The position numbers and the translations under genes are program-made. Below the pieces are notes generated by a model. That model worked only from the letters and a program-made list of their open reading frames with translations, was not told where the DNA came from and did not search any database. From assembly GCA_959347315.1 (NCBI GenBank), contig OY365810.1, positions 25,076,604 to 25,140,603 of the forward strand: a stretch of DNA of 64,000 nt. Reading direction: 5' to 3'. Numbering within the stretch: the first letter of the stretch is position 1; each line of letters starts with the position of its first letter. Of this stretch, positions 10,771 to 23,127 are shown piece by piece. The stretch is from Bimastos eiseni. Taxonomy: Eukaryota > Annelida > Clitellata > Crassiclitellata > Lumbricidae.

Positions 10771-12719
10771 CTTCATCGCTAGCTTTCATCCATTTTTCCT
10801 TTCTCTCTTCCTGCATGTCTACGTACACTTGCGTACAGGCTGATCTATACGTTTACGCATCTTTAAATAGGTCTCTATACATTTAGACTCTCATTGTTTC
10901 ATATTAGGCGCAGATGAATTTTTATATTATTTCTTTCAAGTATTTGTGTCTGAGCAGTTGTTAGCCTGTGCACGTTTAAAGTTTATAATTGAAACCACTT
11001 TTCTTCAATTCATGCGGGATTCCTTCACAACCTGTCAGAGGCGTAACTTTGGCCAATGCAGTGGGACCACAAATTATCGCATAATTTTCCCTTCGCGACT
11101 GTGAGATGATTATTATCTCCTGTAAGAACGGTGGCACAGTATTCGTTCTCAAAGAAACTTCACACTCTGTCATGAATGATGACGTCGTTGTTGACGCTTC
11201 TCTGCGATTCAACCAACTGTTCTATCGTCTCTGGAAACCCCTAGGGTCATACTCTGGTGGTGTCATGCCTCCGGTCTCTGCTATTCATCAAAAACGTATA
11301 TATATATATTATATATGTATTGCATATATATATATATACATTCAGACGTGTGTTATTATATGTGTACATTAGCACCTGTCATAAATACAGACATGACCGA
11401 ATGCTGAACTGTGGTTGACGACTATATTATATATATATATCATATATGTGTGTATATATATATATACTTATGAGATGTAATATAGTAGAAGACCGATTTG
11501 ACTTAAAATCATGTATTTATTCAGAACACATTGAACGTAACCCTATATTTCAAGCAGGTTTTTTTGGAGGCAATCAACCTCTATATATACATTAATATCT
11601 GCTAGTAATGTAATGTAAAGTATGCATGCTACACGCATGTTGTACATGTTTCTCTGTAGCATCTGCTACACTGCTTGGTTCCTTTCAATGGTTTCATGGC
11701 TTGCAGATCATCCTCGACGACCGTTGTCCTATTGATTGACGACTGCGCGAGTTTCGACCGGCATACATGTACATGTATACATGCACATGTGTATACATGT
11801 ATGCACATGTTGAGACCGTTTGGAATCAATGAAAAAATCTCTTACCAGAGTTCTGCATAGCCTCTGGATTACCCGTTGGACAACATCTCTGTTAAGACGC
11901 AGCGCTCGTTAATAAGCTGGTGCCCTGCCATAGGCCTATTGACCTTGGTCGTAGGTTTGGGAAGGGATATTTTGACAAGAAATTGGGTTGGGAGACAGAT
12001 TGGTAAAATGTCAATTCCCAAGGATGTATGTAGCTAATTAGGACGAACAGTGGAAATCACTGTAGACATTTTTAATATTCTTGAAATGTTTATGAAATAT
12101 TGGGAGGGATATTAGGCTTGAGCAGCTCCATCCCCTCCACTTGAAATATCGGAGGGGTCGTGACCTCCTGGTCCCTCTAAGTCTCCGCCTCTGTGCCCTA
12201 CGCGTGGCTTCGAGTGGCGCCTTAGAAGTATGGAGATTACCAGGGATTTACTGCCGTCTTACGTGTACATAGGATGGGGCGTCGAGACGTGAAGCCTATA
12301 GATGCAGGCGAGAGAGTCTGCTTCATGCAGTGTAGGAGTCGGTGTCGTGTACTGGACCAACTTCATGATGGTGACTTGGCATAATCAGTCGTAATCGTAA
12401 TTGTAATATCCAAACAATATGTGACAGGCAACTCCAGCTACTGGCTCTTTCTGCCGGTGCCAGTCCCAAACCAGGAGTCGGTGGACGCTAATCACTTTTC
12501 TTATGACAAGGCTTCGTCAAACAAAGCTACCTGTCGCACTGCGTGAGAGAGTCAATATTGAACTGACGCCCAAGCCGGTTGGTCACAGCTGATAAAAACC
12601 AGTATGTTTAGTCGACCCGTTCAGAAGAGAGTCGAGCCAGTTCGAAGGTGAACCACTTATTCCATGAAAGGTTTTAAGACGTGTAAGAAGGACGTCGTGG
12701 TACACGGTCTTGAAAGCAC
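10771..12719. other. Intron, no gene supported
   Basis: Holds several TA tracts (11298-11340, 11425-11466) and alternating purine-pyrimidine words at 11760-11810 (acatgtatacatgcacatgt). Possible hAT-type termini occur at 11036 and 12180 but lack a matching target duplication. A dispersed tcgttaaac-type copy lies at 12455-12525. Confidence 0.55.
12455..12525 (+). repeat. Dispersed repeat copy ('tcgttaaac' family)
   Basis: gtgccagtcccaaaccagga, then gtggacgctaatcac and cttcgtcaaac; aligned with 13751-13830 and 37524-37600. Confidence 0.55.
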
Positions 12720-12724
12720 CCAAC

Positions 12725-13078
12725 CTACTCATTGCACATGTCATTTAATCATGTGTCTAGACCCACATGTGCCACTTGGTCATTTATAGAAAATTGTCAA
12801 CTCGTCATTTTTATACATATCTGTGCTATGTGGTCATTTACAATACATGTGTGTCATCTGATTTTTCGTGGGCCGATCTGTGTCACCTGGTCATCAATAC
12901 ACGTTTCACCTGGTCGTTAATACAAGTGTCATCTGGTCATTAGTACACGTATCACCTGGTCATTAATGCACGTGTCACTTGGTCATTAATACAAGTGTTA
13001 TCTGGTCATTAGTACACGTATCACCTGGTCATTAATATAAGTGTCACTTGGTCATTAATACACGTGTCACATGGTCAC
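12725..13078. repeat. 25-bp minisatellite with a 75-bp higher-order unit
   Basis: Unit consensus is close to gtgtcacctggtcattaata plus cacgt. The left half (12725-12890) is degenerate; the right half is regular. Three adjacent variants (tcatctggtcattag, atcacctggtcattaat, gtcacttggtcatt) recur in the same order twice, about 75 bp apart (12920-13000, 12995-13070), so a trimer was duplicated. Confidence 0.88.
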
Positions 13079-13750
13079 ACCCAGCGTTGGTCAAGTACTA
13101 CCTCCTCCGGCGTTAGTTATTCTGATTCGTCTGCTCTGGTTTCTGCGTTCTTCGCAGCTCATTAGGCGCCTTGAAATTGATACATGTCTGGTGCTTGGTC
13201 GCATCTAATCTCCTTTGAAGCAGCAACGCCGCGTCTTTATCTCAAGTAAATCTCATTACTTTGATGCAAGTATTATTGCCTGGACATTAGGTCATAATGA
13301 TTTGCGATATTACATGGTTGACTGACCGATGAAGTCACTGCGTAGGTGGCAGACCTGCATTATGTAATGCATTTTTTAATGTATTTATAACGTAAACCAT
13401 AGACTTCTCAAAAATAGCTATCTAACCACACGTCTATGCGTAAATCTAAATTGAGCCTAATAATTACATACACGATTTTACAGACATATATAAACTGGTA
13501 ACCGAAATAGACTGAGACGTCTAAATTTGGTCGCGTGGATCATATCTAGACCTGCTTGACGTCGAGGACGTTGACTCAGCAATGGCCGTCTGCTAGTGCG
13601 ACTGGAGTATATCATGAATATTTCGTCCTGGATCCATGCATACTCACAATATCCATGCATCATTTAACCCACGCTCTGCGCTTAATCCAGCGATGTCATA
13701 ACCTTCACATGGCCTATAAAACTCCACTGCTACCCCGACTACATGTGGTA

Positions 13751-13830
13751 ATGCCAGTTCCAAGCTTGGAAAAGGAGGTGGGCGACGCTAATCATCTTCA
13801 ATATGACACTGTGTCGTTAAACAGCACTCG
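13751..13830 (+). repeat. Dispersed repeat copy ('tcgttaaac' family), best preserved
   Basis: Reads tgccagttccaagcttgg, aaaaggaggtgggcgacgct, aatcatcttcaatatgacac, tgtgtcgttaaacagcactc. Three other plus-strand copies follow the same order of words. Confidence 0.6.
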
Positions 13831-13929
13831 CCAACCGACATGGCCCCATTGATGCACATGGCAATGGATTGATGCGCGGAGTTTATTTCACATAAATCAC
13901 AAAATATTTATAACAAATGTAACGAAGCC

Positions 13930-14030
13930 TATATATATATATCTAGAATTATATATATATATAGATATATATATATCTAGATATATATATCTGGATATAT
14001 CTGGGTATTTATATATCTAGATATCCCGTG
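13930..14030. repeat. TA/TCTAGA palindromic repeat
   Basis: Runs of TA interleaved with the self-complementary words tctaga and agatatat. It would extrude readily as a hairpin. Confidence 0.8.
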
Positions 14031-14919
14031 CAATGCATAGCATAGGGAGTTGTACAGTCTACAGGAACTGTTATAATTATTTATCTCCTCTGTATTTCTG
14101 TATTTGATCCTAAACGTGCATCAGGGATTATAAGTGTATCGTAGGCCTAATGGTATTATCTGTATGCTAGACCTGCGATCCAATATGGCTTGGTTTCGTT
14201 GCGATATGCCCTATATATAATTACAGGAACTCGTAATGACATGATATCGTACAATGCGCAGCAGAATCTCGTTTACTTTAACCGATGTTTTCGTTTTGAT
14301 CTACTGTTTAGGTGTACACAGGCTCAATGAGCGTATTTCCGAAAGTAATTATGCCACCTCGCTTATTTTCTGTGGCATGTACATGTAGCTCAACTTTCTA
14401 CGTTTCTGCCTCTATTGACACTTATATAAAGATGACTTCTGGTATTACATGTACATATATCTATAGTTGACATTGACTCCGTTCTAAGTGTTCAAATTGT
14501 TCCTCCCAGGGCTTAAAGTGTGCCTGGACGGTCATGGACGGCGTCCAGGCATTTATTTTCGAGGTTGGACGCGGTCCTACCACTTATTTGGCCAGCAGAG
14601 CCTGGACGCCGTCCATCAGCGTCCGTGCAGCAGTGCAATTCCTCTATATGCGTACGTTATTATCAACAGGAAAAGGAAGATTAAAAAATTTCGCGCTGCG
14701 CGCGTTTACAAACTTTATTTTTACAACTTTCAAAAGGATGCCGGCGCCACTGGCCCCTTGTCGACAATTTCACAAAGGAAAGCAATTCTCTGTAGGTCTA
14801 CACTTCAGAGTGCAACAAATATTTCACCAACAAACAATTGTCGACTAAATAATGGTTGATGGACAAAAGCCTAAAGAAGGATAAAAAATTATATTTTTCG
14901 CCCATTGTATTTGGTTAAA

Positions 14920-15150
14920 TAGAAGTTGGATTGATAATAATAATGTCTGCAAATTCAGCTTCTGGTTCAGCAAGAACCATTTTTGTCAATTCAACTTCTA
15001 TTTAGGCATATAATCTTTTCAATGATCCAACTTCTATTTCAGTAGGCATTATGTTCATCTAAATAGCATCTATTTTGGAGGAATTTCGTTCACCCATCCA
15101 ACTTCTATTCCAGCATCATTGATATCGTCAATACAACTTCTATTTTAACA
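14920..15150 (-). repeat. Degenerate 35-45-bp repeat array, locus 1
   Basis: Four or five copies of a word close to atccaacttctatttcagca, separated by ~25 bp. On the minus strand this is the unit seen at 23220-23660 (tggaagctggattgatgaaa) and again, minus strand, at 47683-48290. Confidence 0.65.
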
Positions 15151-15228
15151 AACACAGTGGACCTCAGTGCACGAACCATTTGTCGTAGACTTAATATGTT
15201 GGTGCTGTTTCTTAACTGTTTGACACTA

Positions 15229-15744
15229 GGGGTCGTCCATAAATGACGTCGCGCGCCTATGGGGAGGGGTCACAAATTTGTGACGATGTGCGACAAGGAG
15301 GAGAGGGGTCGACGAAATGTGACGTCACATCATCACATCAAAATACGTAATTTTATTAAAAATTTACACTCATTTAAACAAGTTCCACTTAATTATCATC
15401 AGTGGTTACCACAATTAAACAACAATTATGGTTATGATAGTCTTTCAACCTTAGGAATGCACAAGATTGTAATCATTATAGGCTACTTAATTTATCCATT
15501 TTTCTTCGTTCCACTATTATAATTTGAAATATTTTATAGTTACAATTAAATTTTTTGATTATTATAAGAAAATTTGCATTACATTCTGGACATCTGGTTT
15601 GAATTTTTTTTGGGGCGGGGGGTCAGGGCCTTATGACGTGACGTCATATTTATGGGGGTCATGGCATTTGTGACGACGTGTGACGAAAGGGGAGGGGTCG
15701 GAAATTCTCCAAAATTGCGTGACGTCATTTATGGACGGCTCCCC
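15229..15744. mobile_element. Nested 516-bp inverted-repeat DNA element
   Basis: Left end ggggtcgtccataaatgacg and right end (read inward) ggggagccgtccataaatga, both continuing to gacgtc. TA stands on each side (15227-15228, 15745-15746), consistent with a TA target duplication. Subterminal gtgacg/gacgtca words are repeated on both sides. Terminal sequences of this kind (gtccataaat.acgtca) recur in many animal genomes; the superfamily is not assigned here. Confidence 0.78.
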
Positions 15745-16023
15745 TAGCGTCCAGGCACTTCTTTTTTTACACTTAAAGCGCTGGTTCTTCCATCTTTCAA
15801 AATTAAAGTAACAATCTTAAACTTCGATTCAATCTTTTACGCGACTTCAGACAGACTACATCAATGGCTAACTTTTTTCCGCCACACGTGCGTGAGCATA
15901 TTCTACCAACTGATTGGTTATGCATGACAATGCAAGAGAGCCAAACAGCTGTAACAGTTCAGCAGCGCAGCACCTACACTCCAATCTGTCTGTCTGTCTG
16001 TCTACGTATAGCCAGCCTACGTA

Positions 16024-16908
16024 TAAAGATTGCAATTCCGGAATTTCCGATTTTCGGATTTCCTGAAATTCCGTTATTTTATAAATTCAGAATTTCTGGA
16101 ATTTTTCAAACACGAATTCCGCAATTTTGGAATTGAAATTTTTGGTCTGAATGGCAGTAAATATCATTTTCATTAATAATTCATTAACACTATTTATGGA
16201 GCACATGATGCAGAACTTTATTTTATTTACATGTGAATATAACCATAACCATCGCTTTTTTATTAATCCCGTTAGACAATATGATAGGTCTATAGAGTAT
16301 AGGCCTAGTAAATTTCATGTGTGACATAGGCCTATGACCGAATAAATGTGCTGTAAAATTTCTGAACTGTGCGCAATAAAGTTCTCGTATTTTTCTTGAT
16401 TTCCAACGATGATGAGTCCGTTAGCATTATTTTTTGATTGAGCACCTACCTAGCAAGCAGACTGTGTTGAAGCCGAACTGGCGTTTTCTGCTGTCGCTGT
16501 TATCTACTCCAGGTTGCGAACTCGTCTCGGCGATGAAACTTTGGAGTAATTGTGCTTCCTCTGTTCATATTTTCAGAAGCATGCCTGTTGCATTATGAAT
16601 TCAATAACACGTACTCTGGGCTGTGGTCTGTGGCTGTTCTTTAAGTCTGTAACTCTTCATCTATTTCTTTTAAATTGTCACTGAATATCGACTTCATGAT
16701 ACCGTCGACAACACTTTCATGGGTAGTTTGGTTAACACTAGTTAGTTAAGGAGACATAAAATTGTATTTGAATTTGTTCTTTTACGTTGGAAATCGACAG
16801 TAATGAGTCGGTCAATGCGTTCACAATGGCAATGAAAAATTCCGAAATTTCACCGAAAAAATCCTGAAATTCCGGAAAAAAGATTATGTTCCGAAATTGT
16901 ACACTCTA
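16024..16908. mobile_element. 885-bp hAT-type element inserted in a microsatellite
   Basis: Left end taaagattgcaattccgg and right end (read inward) tagagtgtacaatttcgg. Flanking 8-mers are cctacgta and cctacgtc, seven of eight equal. Both subterminal regions are dense in gaattccg/cggaattt words. CTGT/CTAT microsatellite continues on both sides (15988-16010, 16915-16990), so the element split a pre-existing repeat. Non-coding. Confidence 0.8.
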
Positions 16909-16914
16909 CCTACG

Positions 16915-16930
16915 TCTATCTATCTATCTA

Positions 16931-16986
<56 letters not shown>

Positions 16987-17095
16987 TCTATATGTGTGTC
17001 TTTCCGTCTGTTTATCCATCCAGCCATCCACCCATCCACCTACTTAACTAGTAGTCCCATCTACCTACCTACGTATACCTATATATCTATCTATC
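16915..17095. repeat. Compound CTAT/CTGT microsatellite
   Basis: CTAT, then CTGT, then CTAT blocks, fading into CCAT and CTAC words and a TA tract at 17103-17114. Confidence 0.9.
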
Positions 17096-17177
17096 TATTT
17101 TTATATATATATATACAATTATATATACACGTTAGGACAGAAGCCACGTTAAGAATTTCTGTGGGCCTGTGCTGCAG

Positions 17178-17336
17178 CACGAAGCCATGTATCGGTTAAT
17201 GGAGATTCTCATGTCGAGTGCATGCTTTGTGAGTCTGCTTGCGTCCATATGCGATCGTCCACGATTCAATTTCCTGCCAAGGACAGTCTTTCGTCGTCTG
17301 CTAAGGCCACTTGAACTTTGGCTGGATGACAAACCG
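17178..17336 (+). CDS. Exon B of FERM-RasGEF gene: helical N-terminal segment
   Basis: The acceptor is cctgtgctgcag and the donor is ccg|gttgga. The 53 whole codons keep phase 0 on both sides, in step with exons A and C. The peptide (HEAMYRLMEILMSSACFVSL, then FRRLLRPLELWLDD) reads as amphipathic helices, as expected of an Armadillo/HEAT-like fold. The donor is weak, so the 3' boundary is the less certain one; the frame stays open to about 17390 but becomes Gly/Trp-rich in a GGAT repeat, which argues for stopping near 17336. Confidence 0.65.
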
Positions 17337-17520
17337 GTTGGAAAAATGGAAGGATGGATGGTTGGATGGATAGCTGGAGGAGAAGAGTAAGGGAAATGGT
17401 CGGCGCTCGAGGTCCTTTCTTACACCGCATCGTGTTTCCAGGTTGTCCATAGCGACTGTACAGTGATAATCATTGCCGGAAAGACAGAAAAATAGACATA
17501 CTCACATGCAAAAACACAAA

Positions 17521-17619
17521 TATGGATACATACATACATACATACATACATACATACATACATACATACATACATACATACATACATAGAATACATACAT
17601 ACATGCATACATACATACA

Positions 17620-17653
<34 letters not shown>

Positions 17654-18180
17654 GAATACATACATACATGCATACATACATGCATACATACATACATACA
17701 TACATACATACATACATACATACATACATACATACATACATACATACATACATACATACATACATACATACATACATACATACATACATAGAATACATAC
17801 ATACATGCATACATACATACATACATACATACATACATACATACATACATACATACATACATACATACATACATACATACATACATACATACATACATAG
17901 AATACATACATACATGCATACATACATACATACATACATACATACATACATACATAGAATACATACATACATGCATACATACAGACATACATACATACAT
18001 ACATACATACATGCATACATGCATACATACATACATACATACATAGAATACATACATACATGCATACATACATACATACATACATACATACATACATACA
18101 TACATACGTACATAGGTACATACGTACATACATACATGCATACACACATACATAGAATATATACATACATACATACATAC
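17521..18180. repeat. (CATA)n array with recurring variant block
   Basis: About 660 bp of CATA tetranucleotides. A variant block, tagaatacatacatacatgc, recurs at about 17587, 17651, 17789, 17898, 17955 and 18044, with a relic at 18153. This shows segmental duplication within the array. Met-Tyr-Val-Cys and His-Thr-Tyr-Ile frames are artefacts. Confidence 0.97.
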
Positions 18181-18229
18181 AGAACACAGATAAAGACAGG
18201 CATACACCCAGATAAGGCAAGAGTGGAAC

Positions 18230-18297
18230 GACGAAGACATAGACAGAAAGACAGGGAGAGACGATAATTTAGAATCAGAGATAAAGAGAGAAAGAGC

Positions 18298-18338
<41 letters not shown>

Positions 18339-18470
18339 CGAGGGAGAGAGAACGAGAAAAACGTCTCAATTCCTGCATAAGTCTTAGTTTAGAGGTTGAC
18401 ACGTTCACTGATAAAGCTATTTACACACTCAATCAGTCATTCACCCACCCACCCACCCACCCACCCAAAA
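18230..18470. repeat. GA, ACAG and CCCA simple repeats
   Basis: GA-rich tract at 18283-18316, ACAG units at 18315-18340, and CCCA units at 18442-18466. Confidence 0.9.
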
Positions 18471-19154
18471 CCCAACCAGCACCCACCAAAGTAGAACGCT
18501 GTTGAACGGGGCTGGAGTTGTTGAAGTCTAGAAGAGATTATAGTGTGAAGGAATTGAATGAGATTTTGTCTGAGATGAATGAAAAGAAAGCTTCAGCTAT
18601 AGAAGGGAGACTGGTGCTGGACTGCTGGGCAGTGTGTGTGATGGAGACTTCTGCGATCTCGAAGTGAATTGACAGCGTTAGTGAGAAGTATAGTGTTTTC
18701 TCTTGGCAGCAGCGATCAATGTGTTAATTGCATCAGTCTGTGGTTGATTTGAGGGCAGTGAGGGCTTTTGCTCTGGAATTGTGGCCAATTGTGCGCTTGT
18801 ACGCGTGCTTTCGGAAGGCTTAGAAGGTTTGAATGTAGGAAGTAAGCCAATGGTTATTGATAGGCCTACGTGAGCTGCACGTGTTTAGTGATAAGCCGTG
18901 CTCAATACCATAGGCCTATACGATGTCAACGACCTAATAACTGCACAGTTCCAAAATATCTTCTAATATCAGATAAATTGATATTATCGTTGCAGCTAAA
19001 AACAATCTGTAGCCAATTAGGATCTCATGAAACTGGTCAAAAAAAGTGGTGGCATGTAGGTCTACACTTCTATCTCTATTGTTTCTCTTATCTCAAAGAC
19101 AAATCCTATCATTAAAAAAATAAACAGAATGCGCGAATACTATGTTCTCGAGAC
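18471..19154. other. Intron, nothing recognised
   Basis: No exon, long repeat or transposon end could be identified. Confidence 0.5.
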
Positions 19155-19460
19155 CAGGGGTGCAATAAGCGGAGGGCAGGGGGCACTGGCTCCCAAGTTT
19201 CAAAACGGGGGGAGGGGGCAAAGCCCCCCCCCCACAGTTTTAGTGCTCAGTGCCCCCATGTGCACCGAAATTGGTTCTTTCTTATGTTTATCCAATGGCA
19301 TTTTAAGATTACCTTTGTTAAAATAATTTAGGCCCCCCATTTTTCAAACTTCAGGGGAGCAAAGTTCAAAAAGTGGGGGACAACAAAATTTTGGCGCTTC
19401 GCCCAAATTTTTTTTTAGTTATGCCCCCCAATCACTTTTCAAAACCTTGTTACACCTCTG
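19155..19460. mobile_element. 306-bp hAT-type MITE with perfect target duplication
   Basis: Left end caggggtgcaataagc and right end (read inward) cagaggtgtaacaagg. The flanking 8-mer ctcgagac is identical on both sides (19147-19154, 19461-19468). Inside are G-runs and C-runs (gggggcaaagcccccccccc) that could pair, and cccccca/tgggggg words. Non-coding. Confidence 0.88.
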
Positions 19461-19469
19461 CTCGAGACA

Positions 19470-20990
19470 TTGTTTGACGTAACTACACTTTGAAATCAAA
19501 ATACGAAGAATTAAAACTCGGTCTAATTGATCCCTCTCCGCTCTCCGCTCGCGTCCTTTATGATCGGCTTGCCTATAAATAGTCAATGGCTTCAGCGTAG
19601 AGTCCCTGAAGGAGTCGGCAGCCTCTCATGACTGTCTACACTTCGGAAATATACGATGGTCAATGCATTTTGCAGGAAGTAACTTGATATAGCTCCGGTC
19701 GTCTTTCTATTAGTAACTTGCCGGCAGGTGGATAAGTGTGCACACACAGGTAGCAGACGGATAGACGGACAGGCAGACGGACAGACAGACAGACCAGCTG
19801 GCTGCATGGCCGTCACATATTGCGGCTGTTTGTGGCGGTGAAATGCACTGCAAAACTATTGCTAGCAATTTGTAACAATGCGTCACAGTAGGCTACAAAA
19901 TGATTTATATTATTAGTTCGCCAATGAATCAAAGTTTTCATATCATTTGCGCAGACGGACAGACAGGCAAGATGGCTGCGTGGCTGTCACATTATTGCTG
20001 GGCAGGGAGACAGATTACAGAATGCGCTGTAATAGATCTACATAACACCTCACCAATATATCAGCCTTGATGACCTCCGACCTCCTATACCCAGCCCTTC
20101 AAAATCAGAGTTTCTCATTACTGGTTTATTGGACCATATCTATATGCCTATATGCTGATAAATTATGATTATGATGACACGGGCTTACATATACGTAAAA
20201 AGTTCCTAAATAAGGGGCCATACATGTAGCCTATGTCAACCAAGGAATCAAAGTTTCTGGTATTGTATTGTATTCCGTTTATTTTTGTAAGGTGGAACGC
20301 AGCCAGCCAGGAGACCTGATTCACGTGGTTTCATACATAAAAAGATATCGTGACTCGTTTTTTTCCAAAATAATTGTGTGCGCACCATGTGTGCGCTGGC
20401 TCAACGGCCCGTTGGCGCGCGCGGATGAGTACAGCTTAGAGGGACCATTGAACAATTGCGTTTTCTTTACGATTACTATTTAACACCGATTACATGTCGT
20501 AGTCTGATTGTAGTCATAAGATGCCGTTAAACTTTGAATAACAATAATAAGTTGCTGCCAATCCTTGCCATGCAATCAACCAGCTTGCTTAAATGCACGT
20601 CTAGAGACCATGCACTTAACGAAGAGGTGTTGGCAAGGGTCTCCACAATCCGTTCACATCAGTTCCCAAGCAGTAGGCCTTCAACGCCAGTTTGGTATTG
20701 CCCAAAAAATGTCCAATTTCAAAAATAAATTTATCAATTTGATGGATTTGTTTTTACATGGATGGGAATGCAACTTGAAGGCAGGAAATAGGCCTCCACG
20801 TACGTATAAAATAAATGGTAAAAAAGCTCAGAAGTAGATAAATCAAGACAGAGCGAATGAAAGAAGACTGGGTAGGCCTATGACCGAACGAGAGATCTAC
20901 AGGTTACCAGAGATAGGACAAGTCAGGAATCAAAGCAGAGTCGGATCATTGTGAACTAAAGACATAGCGACGTCAGTGATAGAGTAACAA
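19470..20990. other. Intron with short CAGA repeats, no gene
   Basis: CAGACGGA words at 19745-19795 and 19950-19965 are short simple repeats. At 20255-20285 a tattgtattgtattcc tail resembles the 3' end of the minus-strand LINE remnant near 36000. No exon is supported. Confidence 0.5.
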
Positions 20991-20999
20991 GAAGCATAC

Positions 21000-21255
21000 G
21001 TATACATACATGCACACATATACATACATACATACATACATACATACATACATTCATACATACGTACAGACAGATATACATAAATACATACATACATACA
21101 AAAAAGCACACATACATGCGTACATACATACCTATTTACAAACATACAAACATGCATGCATACATACATACATACATACATACATACATACATACATACA
21201 TACATACATACATACATACAAACATAGATACATACATACATGCATACATACAGAC

Positions 21256-21286
<31 letters not shown>

Positions 21287-21356
21287 CATTATTACATATA
21301 TACATGCATACATACATACATACATACATACATACATACATACATACATACATACA

Positions 21357-21390
<34 letters not shown>

Positions 21391-21451
21391 CATACATACA
21401 TATATACCTACATACATATATACATACATACATACGTATATACATGTATGT

Positions 21452-21482
<31 letters not shown>

Positions 21483-21540
21483 CATACATACATACATATA
21501 TACATGCATACATATATACATACATACATACATACATATG
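21000..21540. repeat. Second (CATA)n array
   Basis: About 540 bp of CATA with CATATATA and CATGCATA variants, degrading into GTAC words up to about 21670. It lacks the tagaatac block of the 17.5-kb array. Confidence 0.96.
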
Positions 21541-21699
21541 AAAAAACCTTACTCGCCGTCCTGAGTGTCCTATGTATGTCGTATGTCGAATGTATGCAGA
21601 CATACATACTTAGGTACGTACGTACGTACGAACGTACGTACGTACATGCCTACGTAAATACATACATAGGCCTATGTATAAATTTACCCCAGTCATGAC

Positions 21700-23120
21700 C
21701 TGCAGTCTCCTCTCTGTTTATTTCTGTCTGTCGGTTTGTCTGTCTATGCAATAACCGAAACTGTTTTCAAAATACTAATGATAAGTTTGATTGTTCAATA
21801 AAGTTACCTAGGCTTTTATTGTAGCAATAACTAATGTGCTTGCTACTGTTTTTGTCTGTCTGTATGTCTCCATCTCTCTGTCTCGAGACTCTGTCTGTCT
21901 CCCTCTCGCACTCTACGCTAGCTCTACAACTTGGAACGAAGTCCCGAAATATCCCAACTGACTTGCTTGCTCTCTATTACCCAAGATCGGATTAAGGCCC
22001 TTCGGGCCCTAGGTACTTCAGTATCTAGGCCCATAGCTCTTCTTGATAATCTTAATAGCTCATACAGTTACAAAAGCTTACTGTTACTTTTAGCAACAAA
22101 CAACCCTGCCTGTGAAAAGCAGAATCTACAATAACATACCGGCCGGGCTCCTTGATCATCTCAGGAGCCCTGCTGCAGTGTACGTTGCCCACCTTGTCCA
22201 ATCAATAACCCGGCCGTATCCTCACACCAACGCTCTACCCTCCCCAGGCTTCCCTCTCTCTATTTCAATCTCGAGCGATTGTAAGCCTATAGCATTCTCA
22301 ACGAATATCATCCTTGTCAAGGATGCGTCGTTAAATAAGCTTATTATACACGCCTAGCATTCTATTCAAGACTGAAAACCGAACTTTCAAGCTATCCGAT
22401 TAATGGTTCCCCTCCACCACATTAACCATGCAGCATAACCAGTCTCCTCAGGTCTCGGGCCCCCAGTTGACCTCTGGGCCCATACTTATTCTTAGCCTAT
22501 GCCTGGTTCTGGCACCGGAAACAGCCAAACAACTGGACCATCTTGCTTGGACTTAATAATCTTTGGTAGAGACGCCATAATAACATATGAGGATCGACAC
22601 TCAGCACGGCGAGTAAGTTTTTTCATTTTAGCAGAATACTTGCTTTCTACATCACACAAGTTTTTCCCTCACTGTGAATTCGATAAACGTTTCTGAACAG
22701 CGCACTTGAATAGGCGAATTGAGCAATGGCTTTGCGAATTGTGTGACACCGTTGTCTAAGCTTTGATGCGCCGCGCCGCCGCATAGGCCTACAGTTCGAT
22801 TCGTCGGTGTAATGGTCTATGGCGCAGACTTTTCAATAGGCTACTGTATCGAATATCGATGATGATGATAAATTCGTTTATTGTTATGTATTAAGCATGC
22901 CAGATGTCACGCCGCATCGCGGTTTAGGGAATAGACTCTATAGACATGTATTAGAATGTCATTCAATCAGTCTTTGGCGGACATTTTAAATTCTTGAACA
23001 AAACGCTTGATATTCTAATTTTTATTTTCCTTTATGGGCAGTTCATATACGTGAATGCGCACTCTTAAAGAATGCTGACTACTAATGTAAGGCGAGATTC
23101 CCACGCCAAGGGTTTCATAT
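21700..23120. other. Intron with a dispersed-repeat tail, no gene
   Basis: At 22305-22340 the sequence atatcatccttgtcaaggat followed by gcgtcgttaaataa matches 35273-35308 almost exactly, marking a second dispersed retroposon-like tail. CTGT words occur at 21720-21745 and 21855-21900. No exon is supported. Confidence 0.55.
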
Positions 23121-23127
23121 TTTTTGG

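Larger units (their letters stand above)
14507..15783. mobile_element. 1.28-kb hAT-type element, host of a nested element
   Basis: Left end cagggcttaaagtg and right end (read inward) cagcgctttaagtg, 12 of 14 positions equal, followed in both by a tgcctggacg word. Flanking 8-mers are gttcctcc and gttcttcc, seven of eight equal. No transposase is visible. Inside lie degenerate 35-45-bp repeats at about 14920-15150 and a second, unrelated inverted-repeat element at 15229-15744. Confidence 0.75.

Noticed and set aside
11036..12186. A hAT-type element from cagaggcgtaac (11036) to ccgcctctg (about 12186)
   Set aside because: Ends are CAG...CTG-like, but the flanking 8-mers caacctgt and tgccctac do not match and the ends share only a few bases.
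17521..18267. Long open frames of Met-Tyr-Val-Cys or His-Thr-Tyr-Ile repeats on both strands
   Set aside because: All frames of a CATA tetranucleotide array lack stops; there is no composition or splice support for coding.
21000..21607. Similar repetitive open frames in the second CATA array
   Set aside because: Same artefact of a stop-free tetranucleotide repeat.
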